64,000 nt of DNA from Allobosea vaviloviae (lineage in GTDB: Bacteria > Pseudomonadota > Alphaproteobacteria > Rhizobiales > Beijerinckiaceae). Shown piece by piece: positions 36,750 through 45,181 of the stretch. Position 1 is the first letter of the stretch. The number at the start of each line of letters is the position of its first letter. The notes beneath the pieces were generated by a model. That model searched no databases. It was not told the origin of the DNA and saw only the letters and a program-made list of their open reading frames with translations. The position numbers and the translations under genes are program-made. The DNA lies in contig NZ_LGSZ01000029.1 of assembly GCF_001298265.1 (NCBI RefSeq), forward strand, positions 1 to 64,000. The letters run 5' to 3'.

Positions 36750-36812
36750 ATTGAGCAGAGCGTCGTCCGCCGCGTCCTGGGTATCGAAACCGACGACGAT
36801 GAGGTCCGGCAT
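36750..36812 (-). pseudogene. Vestigial 5' end of a DUF1269-family gene
   Basis: ATG at 36812, preceded by AAAGGAC, reads MPDLIVVGFDTQDAADDALL, which strongly resembles the first 20 residues of DUF1269 membrane proteins. The frame then loses the family pattern (NAKIPCPLL...) and runs inside the hydrolase gene in another frame. It looks like a deletion junction that joined a DUF1269 start to the lipoprotein hydrolase. The similarity is from memory and covers only about 20 codons. Confidence 0.45.
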
Positions 36813-36937
36813 TGCATAGTCCTTTCGGGTACCCGGCATGCGTGCCATATGCGCGGAGAATCAGGCTTCCAACGGATGTGCGGGTGCGAGCACGCTGCGG
36901 AATGGAGCGGCACGGCGACCTAGCGGATTGACTCGCC

Positions 36938-37387
36938 TCAGGGCTTTCGGGCGGCTAACAGCCTGCGAAGCGCACCGAGGATGCTGACGCCGAGCGTCAG
37001 ACTGCTTCCGAGGTTCTCAAAGCGATGACCGGCGGTGTTGACCATCTGGACCACGCCCTGGGTCTCGGCCGTGATCGTCTCAAGCGCGGCCGCCTCCATT
37101 TCCGCCAGTGCTTCGAGTTCAGGGGAATGCGGCTCGCGCAACGTGTAGGCCAACAGAACGAGCGCCATAGCAAGGTAGAGCGCTGCGACGGCTAGCGCCG
37201 CGTTGAGGTCGCCGAACGGAGCCCTGATCGCAAGGAACAGCGCATAGGTGGCGAGCCCAGCAGTTACGGTGAAGGCGGCCACCGCGAGCGCGCCGGCGAT
37301 AGCGCGCCGGATCAACTGCCGAAGAAGAACCTGACGACGCAGCAACGCCACGCGACCATACAGTTTCGCGGAATTGAGGGTGGACAT
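36938..37387 (-). CDS. Holin-X-like (PF07332-type) small membrane protein
   Basis: A 149-aa protein with two membrane segments (about 30-52, AGALAVAAFTVTAGLATYALFL, and 63-81, ALAVAALYLAMALVLLAYTL) after a basic amphipathic N-terminus, then an acidic helix (ELEALAEMEAAALETITAE). This resembles the Actinobacterial Holin-X/DUF1469 group of envelope proteins. AAAGGT precedes the start. It is the last of four minus-strand genes with spacings of 30-72 bases that seem to form an envelope-stress set. Confidence 0.65.
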   Translation of the reverse strand: MSTLNSAKLYGRVALLRRQVLLRQLIRRAIAGALAVAAFTVTAGLATYALFLAIRAPFGDLNAALAVAALYLAMALVLLAYTLREPHSPELEALAEMEAAALETITAETQGVVQMVNTAGHRFENLGSSLTLGVSILGALRRLLAARKP

Positions 37388-37417
37388 TGTTGACCTTTCT
37401 GGCGGTCAGGGAGACGG

Positions 37418-37699
37418 TTAGCGGAGCTGGCGACCGATGACGACACCGGCCGCCAGACCGAGCCCAAGCGCGGCGAGCGCCGTCAGGCGAGGGAACCTGT
37501 CGAGTTCCTCGGCAAACTCGTCGAGGGTCTCGTTGACCGCTTTCAGGAAAGCGTCGAGGTCGAGCCCTTCATGAGGGATGTCCGGGCTTGTACGTGGAGG
37601 CACAGGTCCCTGCTCGACGCCCACGTCGGCGGTCGGCGCCTTGCGGGCATGAGCATCAATTTGTGCACGCAAGATCTGAATTTCGCTCATCAGGCTCAT
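37418..37699 (-). CDS. ElaB/YqjD/DUF883-like tail-anchored protein
   Basis: A 93-aa protein. A cytoplasmic helical part is followed by a Pro-rich linker, a helix LDAFLKAVNETLDEFAEELD and a C-terminal glycine-rich membrane segment LTALAALGLGLAAGVVIGRQLR. This layout is that of ElaB/YqjD proteins, which bind ribosomes at the membrane in E. coli. Start 37699 is chosen because AAGGAG lies upstream; a longer frame to 37765 lacks support. The function here is unproven. Confidence 0.65.
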   Translation of the reverse strand: MSLMSEIQILRAQIDAHARKAPTADVGVEQGPVPPRTSPDIPHEGLDLDAFLKAVNETLDEFAEELDRFPRLTALAALGLGLAAGVVIGRQLR

Positions 37700-37771
37700 G
37701 AGCCTCTCCTTGAACGCTTGCCGGAGGCGGAGGACAGGGGCGCCGTCATGCCGCCTCCGGCCCATAGAGGG

Positions 37772-38497
37772 CTACTTCGTCGCGTCCTCTATGGTTTTTC
37801 GGATCGAGGCATAGGTGTCGGAAAAGAGCTTCTGCGCGTCCGCATAACTCTTCTTGGTCGTTTCCCACGCCTCGGCGGAGGCATCCTCGAGCCGGGCGAT
37901 TCGGGCCTTTGCTTCGTCGACCTGCGAATTCAGCACGGCGATCCGGGCGTCGATCGCTGCCCGCTGGTCGGCCGCAAGTTTCGAGGCCTTGGCGCGCAGT
38001 TCGTCGATCGAATTCCGCCACGCCTTCTGACGCGCTTCGAGCTCGGCCTCCAGTATCGCCCGGCGGGTGGCCAGATCGACCTTCGCCGCTTCGAGATACC
38101 GATCCCGAGTAGTCTGGAAGGCGGCCCAACCGTCATCCAGAGATTTCCGCGCCGCGGCGACCTGCGCATCCGTCCAGGTGCTGGCGTTGGCCGCAGCCTC
38201 TTCAGCCTGGACACGGTATGCGTCGCGTCGATCGCGGAGCGCCTTCAGGGCCTCGTCCGCATTCTTCCGCGCCTCGCCCTGAAGTCGGGCCGACTCCTTC
38301 TCCAGCACGACGATGGTCGCGTCGAGCTCGGCGAGCCGATCCCGAGACCATTCCACCGCCCGCCGAGCAAGCGAAGGGTCGTTCTGAGAGGCGGCTTGAC
38401 CTTGTCCGGTCGCGTTCTGGGCAAAGGCAACTGGCACAACCAGCAAGCTGGTCTGGGCAAAGAGCGCCAGACCTATCGCAGATATGAGGGATTTCAT
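37772..38497 (-). CDS. Exported long coiled-coil protein, paralogue of the next gene
   Basis: A 241-aa protein. Residues 1-26 are a signal peptide (LISAIGLALFAQTSLLVVPVAFAQ). The rest is one continuous helical, Ala/Glu/Lys/Arg-rich sequence with heptad character, no Cys and few Gly or Pro. It starts SLARRAVEWSRDRLAELDAT and ends AEAWETTKKSYADAQKLFSD, IRKTIEDATK. It lines up along its length with the unexported protein at 38545. The shape recalls apolipoprotein-like or phasin-like amphipathic proteins. I know no named family for it. The ribosome site is AAGGAAG. Confidence 0.7.
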   Translation of the reverse strand: MKSLISAIGLALFAQTSLLVVPVAFAQNATGQGQAASQNDPSLARRAVEWSRDRLAELDATIVVLEKESARLQGEARKNADEALKALRDRRDAYRVQAEEAAANASTWTDAQVAAARKSLDDGWAAFQTTRDRYLEAAKVDLATRRAILEAELEARQKAWRNSIDELRAKASKLAADQRAAIDARIAVLNSQVDEAKARIARLEDASAEAWETTKKSYADAQKLFSDTYASIRKTIEDATK

Positions 38498-38544
38498 GTC
38501 GTTCTTCCTTGGTTCGCCATTATCGAAAGGCCGAAGCGCTTCGA

Positions 38545-39153
38545 TCAGAACAGCTTCGAGAACGCGTCCTTGATCCGCTGAATCGTACGGTCATGCACCG
38601 CCTTCGCTTCAGCAACGCCGCTCTTCACGGCTTCCCAGGACTCGTCGCCGGCATCCTTGGCATCGCCGATCCGAGCCTGGAATTTCTCAGCCTCGTCGGA
38701 CAAGCGTTTGATGGCGGCGTCGAGCTCTCCACGCGCAGTCTCGACGGCGTCGGCCGCCCGGTCGCGAATCTCCTGCAGCGACGCTTCCCACGACCGACGC
38801 TGAGTCTGGGCGCGCGCGGCCACGACTCCGCGCACCGTGTCCGCTCGATCTCTGGCCGCGCTCAGGTAGGATTGAAGTGCGGATTCGACCTCGATCCATT
38901 CGGCCTCGAGGGCGCCCTGGATCTGCTCGGCGCCTTCCTTCGCGCTCGCGGCCTCGGCACGAAGCCGATCATAGATCTCTTGGATCTTGCCGCGTGAGAC
39001 CCGGAGACGGGCGAGTGCGGCGTCGGCTTCTTTGCGGACGTCGTCCTGCAGCGTTTCAGCGGTTTTCTCGACCTCGGAGACGATGGTATCCGCATCGTCG
39101 AGGCGCTGTTTCGCCCAGGCAATGGTTTCATGCGCGTAGGATTGATTGCTCAC
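38545..39153 (-). CDS. Cytoplasmic long coiled-coil protein, paralogue of the exported one
   Basis: A 202-aa helical protein starting at GTG 39153 (SNQSYAHETIAWAKQRLDDAD) behind AAAGGAATC. There is no signal peptide. It matches the exported paralogue in order: WAKQRLDDADT with WSRDRLAELDA, RKEADAALARLR with RKNADEALKALR, QRRSWEASLQEIRDRA with RQKAWRNSIDELRAKA, and a similar Trp-containing end (ESWEAVKSGVAEAK with EAWETTKKSYADAQ). A duplicated gene with one copy gaining a signal peptide is the simplest explanation. The function is unknown. Confidence 0.7.
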   Translation of the reverse strand: MSNQSYAHETIAWAKQRLDDADTIVSEVEKTAETLQDDVRKEADAALARLRVSRGKIQEIYDRLRAEAASAKEGAEQIQGALEAEWIEVESALQSYLSAARDRADTVRGVVAARAQTQRRSWEASLQEIRDRAADAVETARGELDAAIKRLSDEAEKFQARIGDAKDAGDESWEAVKSGVAEAKAVHDRTIQRIKDAFSKLF

Positions 39154-39229
39154 CGTGTGATTCCTTTTTTGGGTGACGAGAAGATTGTCGAGGCGGCTGG
39201 AGCAGCACTCTTGCTCCTTCTCCCGCGCC

Positions 39230-39901
39230 TCATTGGGAAAACCGGACAGCAAGAAAGTCGCTGCGGCAGAGATCGCGGACCATGTCCTCGACCTGCTTGA
39301 TGCTGTCGGGTCGGATGCTCTCCCAGCCCATTCCTCGCAGCATGATGCCGCGCAGAAACCTAAAGCTGATGATCGCAGTCACGATCGCGTTGATCCGTAA
39401 CCTGAGCGCTTCGTCGCCGGGATCTCTTCCCGTGAAATCGCTTGCAGCCTGCACGAGATGTTTCAGCAGGGGAGCGATGGCTCGCTCGTGGATCAGCGCG
39501 AAGGCCTCGTCATTGTCATAGGCGCAGCGTGCGACGAAGGACGTCCACGAATGGGGCTCGGCATCCTCCATGATGATATGCATGAGCTCGGTGAGCGCCT
39601 GCTCGAAGTGGGCAGCCCTCTCGGACGGCTTCGCCACGTCGAGAAGCGCGATAGCCTCTTCGAAGCGGCCGGCCGCGTAGTCGGAGATCATGCCTGCCGC
39701 AGCCAGGTAGAGCTCCTTCTTGCCCCCGAAATGATAGGGAATTGCGGACAGCGTCGTTTTCGCAGCCGTGGCCAGCGCGCGAGTGCTGGCCCCCTCGTAG
39801 CCGACAGCGCCGATCACCTCGATCGCGGCTTCGATCAGCTGCGAGCGCGTCTTGGCGCTGCGCGCTTCGTGTCCGCTCGATGTCGCTTTGGACTCCGTCA
39901 T
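39230..39901 (-). CDS. TetR family regulator, CerR-like C-terminal domain
   Basis: A 223-aa repressor. The N-terminal helix-turn-helix is TRSQLIEAAIEVIGAVGYEG, ASTRALATAAKTTLSAIPYHFGGKKELYLAA. The C-terminal half resembles the CerR/DUF1956 group, including the FLRGIMLRGMGWESI end. The start follows AAAGGAG. It faces a second TetR gene (40022) across a 120-bp gap that holds a near-perfect palindrome at 39932-39949, 31 bases upstream of this start; autoregulation is likely. A copy of that palindrome lies at 56990. Confidence 0.9.
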   Translation of the reverse strand: MTESKATSSGHEARSAKTRSQLIEAAIEVIGAVGYEGASTRALATAAKTTLSAIPYHFGGKKELYLAAAGMISDYAAGRFEEAIALLDVAKPSERAAHFEQALTELMHIIMEDAEPHSWTSFVARCAYDNDEAFALIHERAIAPLLKHLVQAASDFTGRDPGDEALRLRINAIVTAIISFRFLRGIMLRGMGWESIRPDSIKQVEDMVRDLCRSDFLAVRFSQ

Positions 39902-39931
39902 GGGCCGACTCCTTTCGTCGAGGGACGATAT

Positions 39932-39949
39932 AGTTCATTCGAACGAACT
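39932..39949. promoter_or_regulatory. TetR-type operator AGTTCATTCGAACGAACT
   Basis: An 18-bp palindrome with a single mismatched pair, just upstream of the minus-strand TetR gene. The word AGTTCATTCGAACGA recurs at 56990-57004. A related motif, AACGAACGTTCAGTT (39991-40005), lies near the second TetR start and may be its own operator. Confidence 0.7.
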
Positions 39950-39990
39950 TTTCAATTGACATGGATCAGATGCCGCCGTAGACGGCACTT

Positions 39991-40005
39991 AACGAACGTT
40001 CAGTT
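39991..40005. promoter_or_regulatory. Candidate second TetR operator with GAACGTTC core
   Basis: AACGAACGTTCAGTT contains the perfect palindrome GAACGTTC (39994-40001) and lies 17 bases before the start of the plus-strand TetR gene. It is similar to many TetR operators of RND pump loci, and could control the tetR-RND operon. Confidence 0.5.
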
Positions 40006-40021
40006 CCATATGCGAGGGACC

Positions 40022-40621
40022 ATGGAGCCCACCGACACGCGCACGGCTATATTGGAGGTCGCTGCTCGCCTCTATGCCGATCTCGGGTACAGCGCAGTTT
40101 CTATGCGTGACGTGGCCAAAGAGATCGGGGTTACGCCAGCCAATCTCTATCATCACTTCAAAGGCAAGGAAGATCTCATCCGAGAGACGCTTGCCCACGT
40201 CTTCGCCCAAAAGACCGCTCCGTTGGCCGACATCTTCACACGAACGGCTGCTTCGAGCGGGCAATTGGAAGTCTTCGTCGATTTTTTCCTTCGCCTGTTG
40301 CTGGAGGACAGGGTCTTCTTTCGCCTGCTCGTGCGCGAATTGCTCGACGGCGGCGGCAGCCGGCTGCGGGAGCTCGCCCATTCCGTGCTCGAAAGTCCGT
40401 TCAGCTTGGTAAGCAGCCTGGCCGACCAGCAAGGGTCAGAAGATCAGCGCTTTCTGACCACTGTTTCGATGATCGGCATCATCCTCGGCCATGTGCAGCT
40501 TGCAGCGCTGCTGCCGTATCTGCCGGGCGGCCGTCCCGACTACGGGGATCCTTCGATTCTCGGACAGCATATCTCGGCGGTTCTGCGCCGGGCGTTCCAC
40601 GATGCGGAAAAGGAAAAATGA
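40022..40621 (+). CDS. TetR family regulator of the adjacent RND efflux operon
   Basis: A 199-aa repressor: TRTAILEVAARLYADLGYSA, VSMRDVAKEIGVTPANLYHHFKGKEDLI. The start at 40022 (MEPTDTRT) follows GAGGGACC; ATG 40010 is a weaker choice. It ends one base before the start of the membrane-fusion protein, so it is the first gene of the tetR-adaptor-permease operon and probably controls it. No outer-membrane channel gene is adjacent. Confidence 0.9.
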   Translation: MEPTDTRTAILEVAARLYADLGYSAVSMRDVAKEIGVTPANLYHHFKGKEDLIRETLAHVFAQKTAPLADIFTRTAASSGQLEVFVDFFLRLLLEDRVFFRLLVRELLDGGGSRLRELAHSVLESPFSLVSSLADQQGSEDQRFLTTVSMIGIILGHVQLAALLPYLPGGRPDYGDPSILGQHISAVLRRAFHDAEKEK

Positions 40622-40622
40622 G

Positions 40623-41699
40623 ATGGGAAGTACTTCCCGAGCCGCTTGCCTCATCGCGCTGAGCGTCATTCTGGCGGCACCGATCGCGGCAAGCGCTCAG
40701 CCCCCTCGTTCGGACAACCCCACGGCCGTCCCGATCACGCAGGTTCGAGTAGCGGAGATCCCCGTCACTTATACTGTCCCCGGTTCTGTCGTCTCGGACG
40801 GGCGCATAGACGTGTCCTCTCGCGTCGTCGGCTTCATCGAACGGCTCGACGTCCGCGAGGGCCAGAAGGTCTCGCGGGGGGATCTGCTCGTCCAGATCGA
40901 TCCGACAGATATCGACGAGGCCATCCGCCAGGCTCAGGCTGGCGTCCGCACGAGCCGCGAGGAGCTGGACGACGCCGAACAGGACGTCCAGAAGTTCACT
41001 CGACTTGCGCTGTCGGGTTCGGCCGCATCCGAAACCGTGCGCAAGGCCAAGGTGAGAGTCGATATCGCGCGTGCGAGCCTCGACAGAGCGCAGTCCGCCC
41101 TCTCTGCCGCCCAGGCGCAGAAGAGCTATGCCGGCATCACGAGCCCGGTGGACGGCGTCGTCGTTTCGGTCGCCAGGCGCCGGGGCGAAATGGCCACGGC
41201 AGGATCTGCCATCCTCACCGTCGAGTCCCGCGAGGTTCTTCTGTTCAAGACCTTCGTGTCGGAGAGCAATCTGTCTGCGATCGATCAGGCGACCCCGGTG
41301 CTCGTGCGGATCGACACCTTGAAGGACACTCCTTTTCAGGGCCGGATCCGGGGCATCGTCCCCTCCGGGGACGATGTCACTCGGCGATACGAGATCAACA
41401 TCGTCCTGCCGAACGATTCACGCCTCGTGCCCGGCATGTTCGGTCGTGCGGACATCGCGCTCGGCGTTCAGAAGGCGATGCTGATCCCACGTGCCTCTGT
41501 GATCCGGCGTGGGGGCCTGGACGGGGTCTTTGTGCTCGACGGCACCGTTGCGCGGTTCCGCTGGTTGCGCCTTGGCCGAAACGTGGGCGAGTCAGTTGAG
41601 ATCGTGGCGGGATTGTCGGGCGAAGAGACGATCCTGGCTGCTGCGAACGGCGCAGTGCGCGACGGTTCCGTGGTCGCGACAGTGGAGAGCCCGCGATGA
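40623..41699 (+). CDS. RND efflux periplasmic adaptor (membrane fusion protein)
   Basis: A 358-aa adaptor with signal peptide LIALSVILAAPIAASAQ. The biotinyl-lipoyl half is split around a coiled-coil hairpin: GFIERLDVREGQKVSRGDLLVQIDPTD ... YAGITSPVDGVVVSVARRRGEMA. The C-terminal barrel has FGRADIALGVQKAMLIPRASVI. It joins the inner-membrane pump to an outer-membrane channel. It overlaps the permease by four bases (ATGA). Confidence 0.92.
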   Translation: MGSTSRAACLIALSVILAAPIAASAQPPRSDNPTAVPITQVRVAEIPVTYTVPGSVVSDGRIDVSSRVVGFIERLDVREGQKVSRGDLLVQIDPTDIDEAIRQAQAGVRTSREELDDAEQDVQKFTRLALSGSAASETVRKAKVRVDIARASLDRAQSALSAAQAQKSYAGITSPVDGVVVSVARRRGEMATAGSAILTVESREVLLFKTFVSESNLSAIDQATPVLVRIDTLKDTPFQGRIRGIVPSGDDVTRRYEINIVLPNDSRLVPGMFGRADIALGVQKAMLIPRASVIRRGGLDGVFVLDGTVARFRWLRLGRNVGESVEIVAGLSGEETILAAANGAVRDGSVVATVESPR

Positions 41700-44600
41700 A
41701 CGAACTCCGCCTCAACCTCGCAGGGCGCCTCGCCCAGACCTTCATCACCTCGAAGCTGACTATCGTCTTCATCATCGCCGTGGCCCTGATGGGCGTCGTT
41801 GCGGTGCTGCAGACGCCGCGCGAGGAGAACCCGCAGATCGTGGTGCCGGCCGCGCTGGTCAGCGTCAGCTTGCCGGGCGCCTCGGCCGCAGAGGTCGAGG
41901 AACTGATCGTCACGCCTCTGGAAGGGATCCTCGGCGAAATATCCGGGGTCGATCACATCGAGGGCACGGCGCAGAATTCGCTCGGGTTGGTGCAAGTCCA
42001 GTTCAAGGTGGGGCAGCCCAAGGAAGAGTCGCTGGTCAAGCTCTACGACCGCGTGTTGGCGAGCCGCAGCCGCCTGCCTGTCGATGCCGGAACGCCGTTC
42101 GTGCAAAGCATCGATGCCGACGATGTTCCCATCGTCACCGTTACGCTCGCGTCGGCGAACTATGACGACTACGCCTTGAGACGGGTGGCCGAGCGCATGG
42201 CTGAGCGCCTGCGCAGCACCGAGAACGTTTCCGTTGTCGGCATCAAGGGAGGCAGGGGGCGGGAAATCGCCATCGAGCTCGACCCGGACCGCCTCCAGGC
42301 GTTCGGCGTCACGCTGAGCCAAGCCTATGGCGCTTTCACGGCGAGCAATCTTTCCATGCCGCTGCAGCCGACGGTGCGCGACGGCAGGGTCGAAGCCATC
42401 AAACTATCTGCCTCCTTCATGTCGGCCGACGACGTCCGCAACCAGATCGTCGGCATCCATAACGGGCGCCCCGTCTATGTGCGCGACGTAGCGACTGTCA
42501 CCGATGGGCCGCCCTCGGAAGTGACCGCGTTCAGTCGTTTCTCTTTCGGGCCCGGCGATCCTCGCTTCGGCAAGGCTGCGACGGATATGCCGGCGGTCAC
42601 CATCGCCGTCGCCAAGAAGAAGGGCGCTAACGCCGTGGTCGTAGCCAATGCGGTGATCGATCGGATCGAGCGCATGCAGACCTCCTTCGTACCCAAGGAC
42701 GTGCAGGCTATCGTTACCCGCAACGACGGTGAAAAGGCCGACGCGGCAGTAAACCTGCTGCTGGAGCACCTCCTCGTTGCGCTCGGGACCGTAGGATTGG
42801 TGCTGATTTTCTTCCTCGGCTGGCGCGAGGCGATGATCGTCATGGTCACGGTGCCGCTGATCCTGTCGATCACGCTTCTCGCCGATCTGCTCGGCGGGGT
42901 GACCATAAACCGGGTAACTCTATTTGCTCTGATCTTGGCGCTGGGCCTGCTGGTGGATGCGGCGATCGTCGTGATCGAGAACATCCACCGCCACTACGGA
43001 GCCGCGCGCTTTCACGCCAGCAAGGAGGCCGTGACCGTCCGGGCCACCAACGAGATCGGCAACGCCACCAATCTCGCCACCTTCGCGGTGATGTTGGTCT
43101 TCGCCGCGCTGTTTCTCGTCACCGGCATGGCGGGCGATTATTTCTATCCTATCGCTTTCAACGTGCCGATCGCCATGGCCGCCTCGGTCGTCGTGGCCTA
43201 CATCGTCACGCCGTGGGCGGCCAATCGCTGGCTGCACCGCCACCAAATCCACGAAGACGACGAGCATGAGCAGGAGGCCAGCCATGGCCAACCGGGAAGG
43301 ATGGAGCGTCTCTACCTTCGCCTCATCAGGCCCTTGCAGCAGAACCGTCGCGCACGCCTCGCTTTCGGGGCGACGATCCTCGCTCTGATGGCGGTGTCCG
43401 TCATGCAGGGAGCTTGGCAGTTCGTCCGGCCCGCCGGGGTGGGAGGAGCGGTCTCGCCGCTTGGCGTCGCCATCGGCTTCCTGCCCAAGGACAACAAGAA
43501 CACGTTCAACATCGTGGTCGCCATGCCGGAAACCACTCCGGTGGAAGCTACCGACCGTTTCGTGCGCGAGATGGCGAAGCTGCTTGCCGCGGAAAAGCAC
43601 GTCCTCAACTACCAGACCTGGATCGGGCAGGCCGGCGTCGAGGACTTCAACGGCCTGTTCAAGGGCACAGCCGGGCGCACGGGCAATCATGTGGCGGAAA
43701 TCCGCGTAAACCTGACTGACAAGCACGACAGGAAGGAAAGCTCGATCGACATCGTGCGGGATCTGAGGCCGAAGGTCGACGCGCTCCGTCGCTCCTACCC
43801 CGGCGCGAAGGTCGCGCTTGTCGAGGACCCGCCGGGTCCGCCGCTGCGCTCGACCGTGCTCGCCGAGCTCTATGGCCCGGATTCCGAGGGGCTGCGGACA
43901 CTGTCCGCCGAGGTCCGCCAAGCGTTCGAGAAGACCTACGACGTCGTCGACCTCACGGATACGGAGCTGGCCGACGTGGCCGAGCATCGTATCGTGCCCG
44001 ACAAGGAGAAGGCCGCTCTGTCCAAGGTCTCGACGGCCCAGATCGCCGAGGCGCTTTCGCTCGTCTTTGGCGGCAAGACCTTGAGCCGGGCGCACCTACC
44101 CGACGAGAAGAACGCGGTCGACGTCAGAGGTTTCGTGCCGCGCCGCTTCGCGGTCGATCCGACCCGGCTGGACAGGGTGTTCGTCGGCAACGCCGACGGA
44201 AAGCCTGTCCCGCTTTCGGAGATTGTTACGATCCTTCCTGCCGCTGCGGACAGGCCGGTCCTCCACCGCGACAATGAGAAGGTGACTTTCGTCGGAGCGG
44301 AACTGTCGAACTCCGTGCCGTTCTACGCCGTACTGGATCTTCAGAAGCGGTTGAATGGCATCACCGCTCCAGACGGCCGGCCGCTGAGAACCGGAAATCT
44401 CGGTTTCAAGGAGGACGCGCCCGACACCATCGACGGCTATCAGCTGCTGTGGGGCGGCGAGATGCGAATGACGCTCGACGTTTATCGCGACATGGGCATC
44501 GCGCTCGGCGGCGCCTTGCTGGCGGTGTATTTTCTGCTCGTCGCCTATTATCGCTCCTTCCTCGTTCCGATGATCGCGATGTCGTCAGTGCCTCTCGGTG

Positions 44601-44998
44601 TCATCGGCATCTTCCCGGGCCACTGGCTCGTCGGGGCGGATTTCTCAGCGACCTCGATGGTCGGCATCATCGCGCTCTCCGGTGTCGTGATCCGCAACTC
44701 ATTGCTGATCATCGACTTCATTCAGGACAACCTGAAGCACGGCATGGCGCTCGACGTCGCGACCAGGCAGGCCGGCGCCGTGCGCCTGCGCCCGATCCTG
44801 CTGACAACGCTGGCCATTATTCTGGGCTCGGCGATCATGGTGACGGATCCCGTCTTCGGCGGCTTGGCCATCTCGCTGATCTTCGGAACGGTGGTCTCAA
44901 CCGCTCTGACCGTCTTCGTCGTGCCGATCCTCTACGAGCTCGACGCGAAGAGGCGACTCGGGCGCGTGGCGCCTCGCTCCGAAGAATCCGTCGCATGA
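41696..44998 (+). CDS. RND efflux transporter permease
   Basis: An 1100-aa inner-membrane proton-driven pump, full length for RND (12 membrane segments). It begins LAQTFITSKLTIVFIIAVALMG and carries REENPQI, the TM4 motif LILALGLLVDAAIVVIENI with a single Asp where HAE1 pumps have two, and the repeated second half. A charged His-rich loop, HRHQIHEDDEHEQEASHG, sits after TM6. This variant (LVDAAIVV) differs from the AcrB-like pump at 61655. The substrate is not readable; neighbouring genes suggest hydrophobic compounds. Confidence 0.92.
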   Translation: MNELRLNLAGRLAQTFITSKLTIVFIIAVALMGVVAVLQTPREENPQIVVPAALVSVSLPGASAAEVEELIVTPLEGILGEISGVDHIEGTAQNSLGLVQVQFKVGQPKEESLVKLYDRVLASRSRLPVDAGTPFVQSIDADDVPIVTVTLASANYDDYALRRVAERMAERLRSTENVSVVGIKGGRGREIAIELDPDRLQAFGVTLSQAYGAFTASNLSMPLQPTVRDGRVEAIKLSASFMSADDVRNQIVGIHNGRPVYVRDVATVTDGPPSEVTAFSRFSFGPGDPRFGKAATDMPAVTIAVAKKKGANAVVVANAVIDRIERMQTSFVPKDVQAIVTRNDGEKADAAVNLLLEHLLVALGTVGLVLIFFLGWREAMIVMVTVPLILSITLLADLLGGVTINRVTLFALILALGLLVDAAIVVIENIHRHYGAARFHASKEAVTVRATNEIGNATNLATFAVMLVFAALFLVTGMAGDYFYPIAFNVPIAMAASVVVAYIVTPWAANRWLHRHQIHEDDEHEQEASHGQPGRMERLYLRLIRPLQQNRRARLAFGATILALMAVSVMQGAWQFVRPAGVGGAVSPLGVAIGFLPKDNKNTFNIVVAMPETTPVEATDRFVREMAKLLAAEKHVLNYQTWIGQAGVEDFNGLFKGTAGRTGNHVAEIRVNLTDKHDRKESSIDIVRDLRPKVDALRRSYPGAKVALVEDPPGPPLRSTVLAELYGPDSEGLRTLSAEVRQAFEKTYDVVDLTDTELADVAEHRIVPDKEKAALSKVSTAQIAEALSLVFGGKTLSRAHLPDEKNAVDVRGFVPRRFAVDPTRLDRVFVGNADGKPVPLSEIVTILPAAADRPVLHRDNEKVTFVGAELSNSVPFYAVLDLQKRLNGITAPDGRPLRTGNLGFKEDAPDTIDGYQLLWGGEMRMTLDVYRDMGIALGGALLAVYFLLVAYYRSFLVPMIAMSSVPLGVIGIFPGHWLVGADFSATSMVGIIALSGVVIRNSLLIIDFIQDNLKHGMALDVATRQAGAVRLRPILLTTLAIILGSAIMVTDPVFGGLAISLIFGTVVSTALTVFVVPILYELDAKRRLGRVAPRSEESVA

Positions 44999-45181
44999 TG
45001 ACGATCAGCGGGCCGCTATCGGGGAACTGAAATGGAAGCGATCTCGATTGCAGAGGCGGCGAGCCAAACGCCGCCGAGCGTCTCGAAAGTCATCCTTGAT
45101 TCCAGCCTCTCAAAAAAAAGGCGAAACCGGTCGCTGCGATACGCAAAAGGGCTGGGCTACGGTGGCGCAGGAGAACGGCAA

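Larger units (their letters stand above)
34576..36751 (-). pseudogene. DUF900-type alpha/beta hydrolase lipoprotein gene split by an IS630-type insertion
   Basis: The 5' part (36751 to 35894) encodes a lipoprotein signal (VLAFALLTAC), a DUF900-type hydrolase core with GVFVHGYNTNY, ILFSWPSQGSVAGY, nucleophile GHSMGAW and AAPDIDVDVF, and then runs into the element and stops after five extra residues. The 3' part (34847 to 34576) continues in the same frame with GKLDVSDPSVVKATREAGVQ, VVDITGLKSSDSFKHSRFAEL, which probably holds the catalytic His. Removing the element and one TA copy restores one continuous frame of about 375 codons (ERQRLGKLDVSDP). The truncated product would lack the His-containing end, so it is probably inactive. 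The first codons overlap a leftover DUF1269-like start (36750-36812). Confidence 0.85.

Noticed and set aside
45090..45120. A-rich run after the RND operon as a terminator
   Set aside because: No stem precedes the A run, so it is not a supported terminator.
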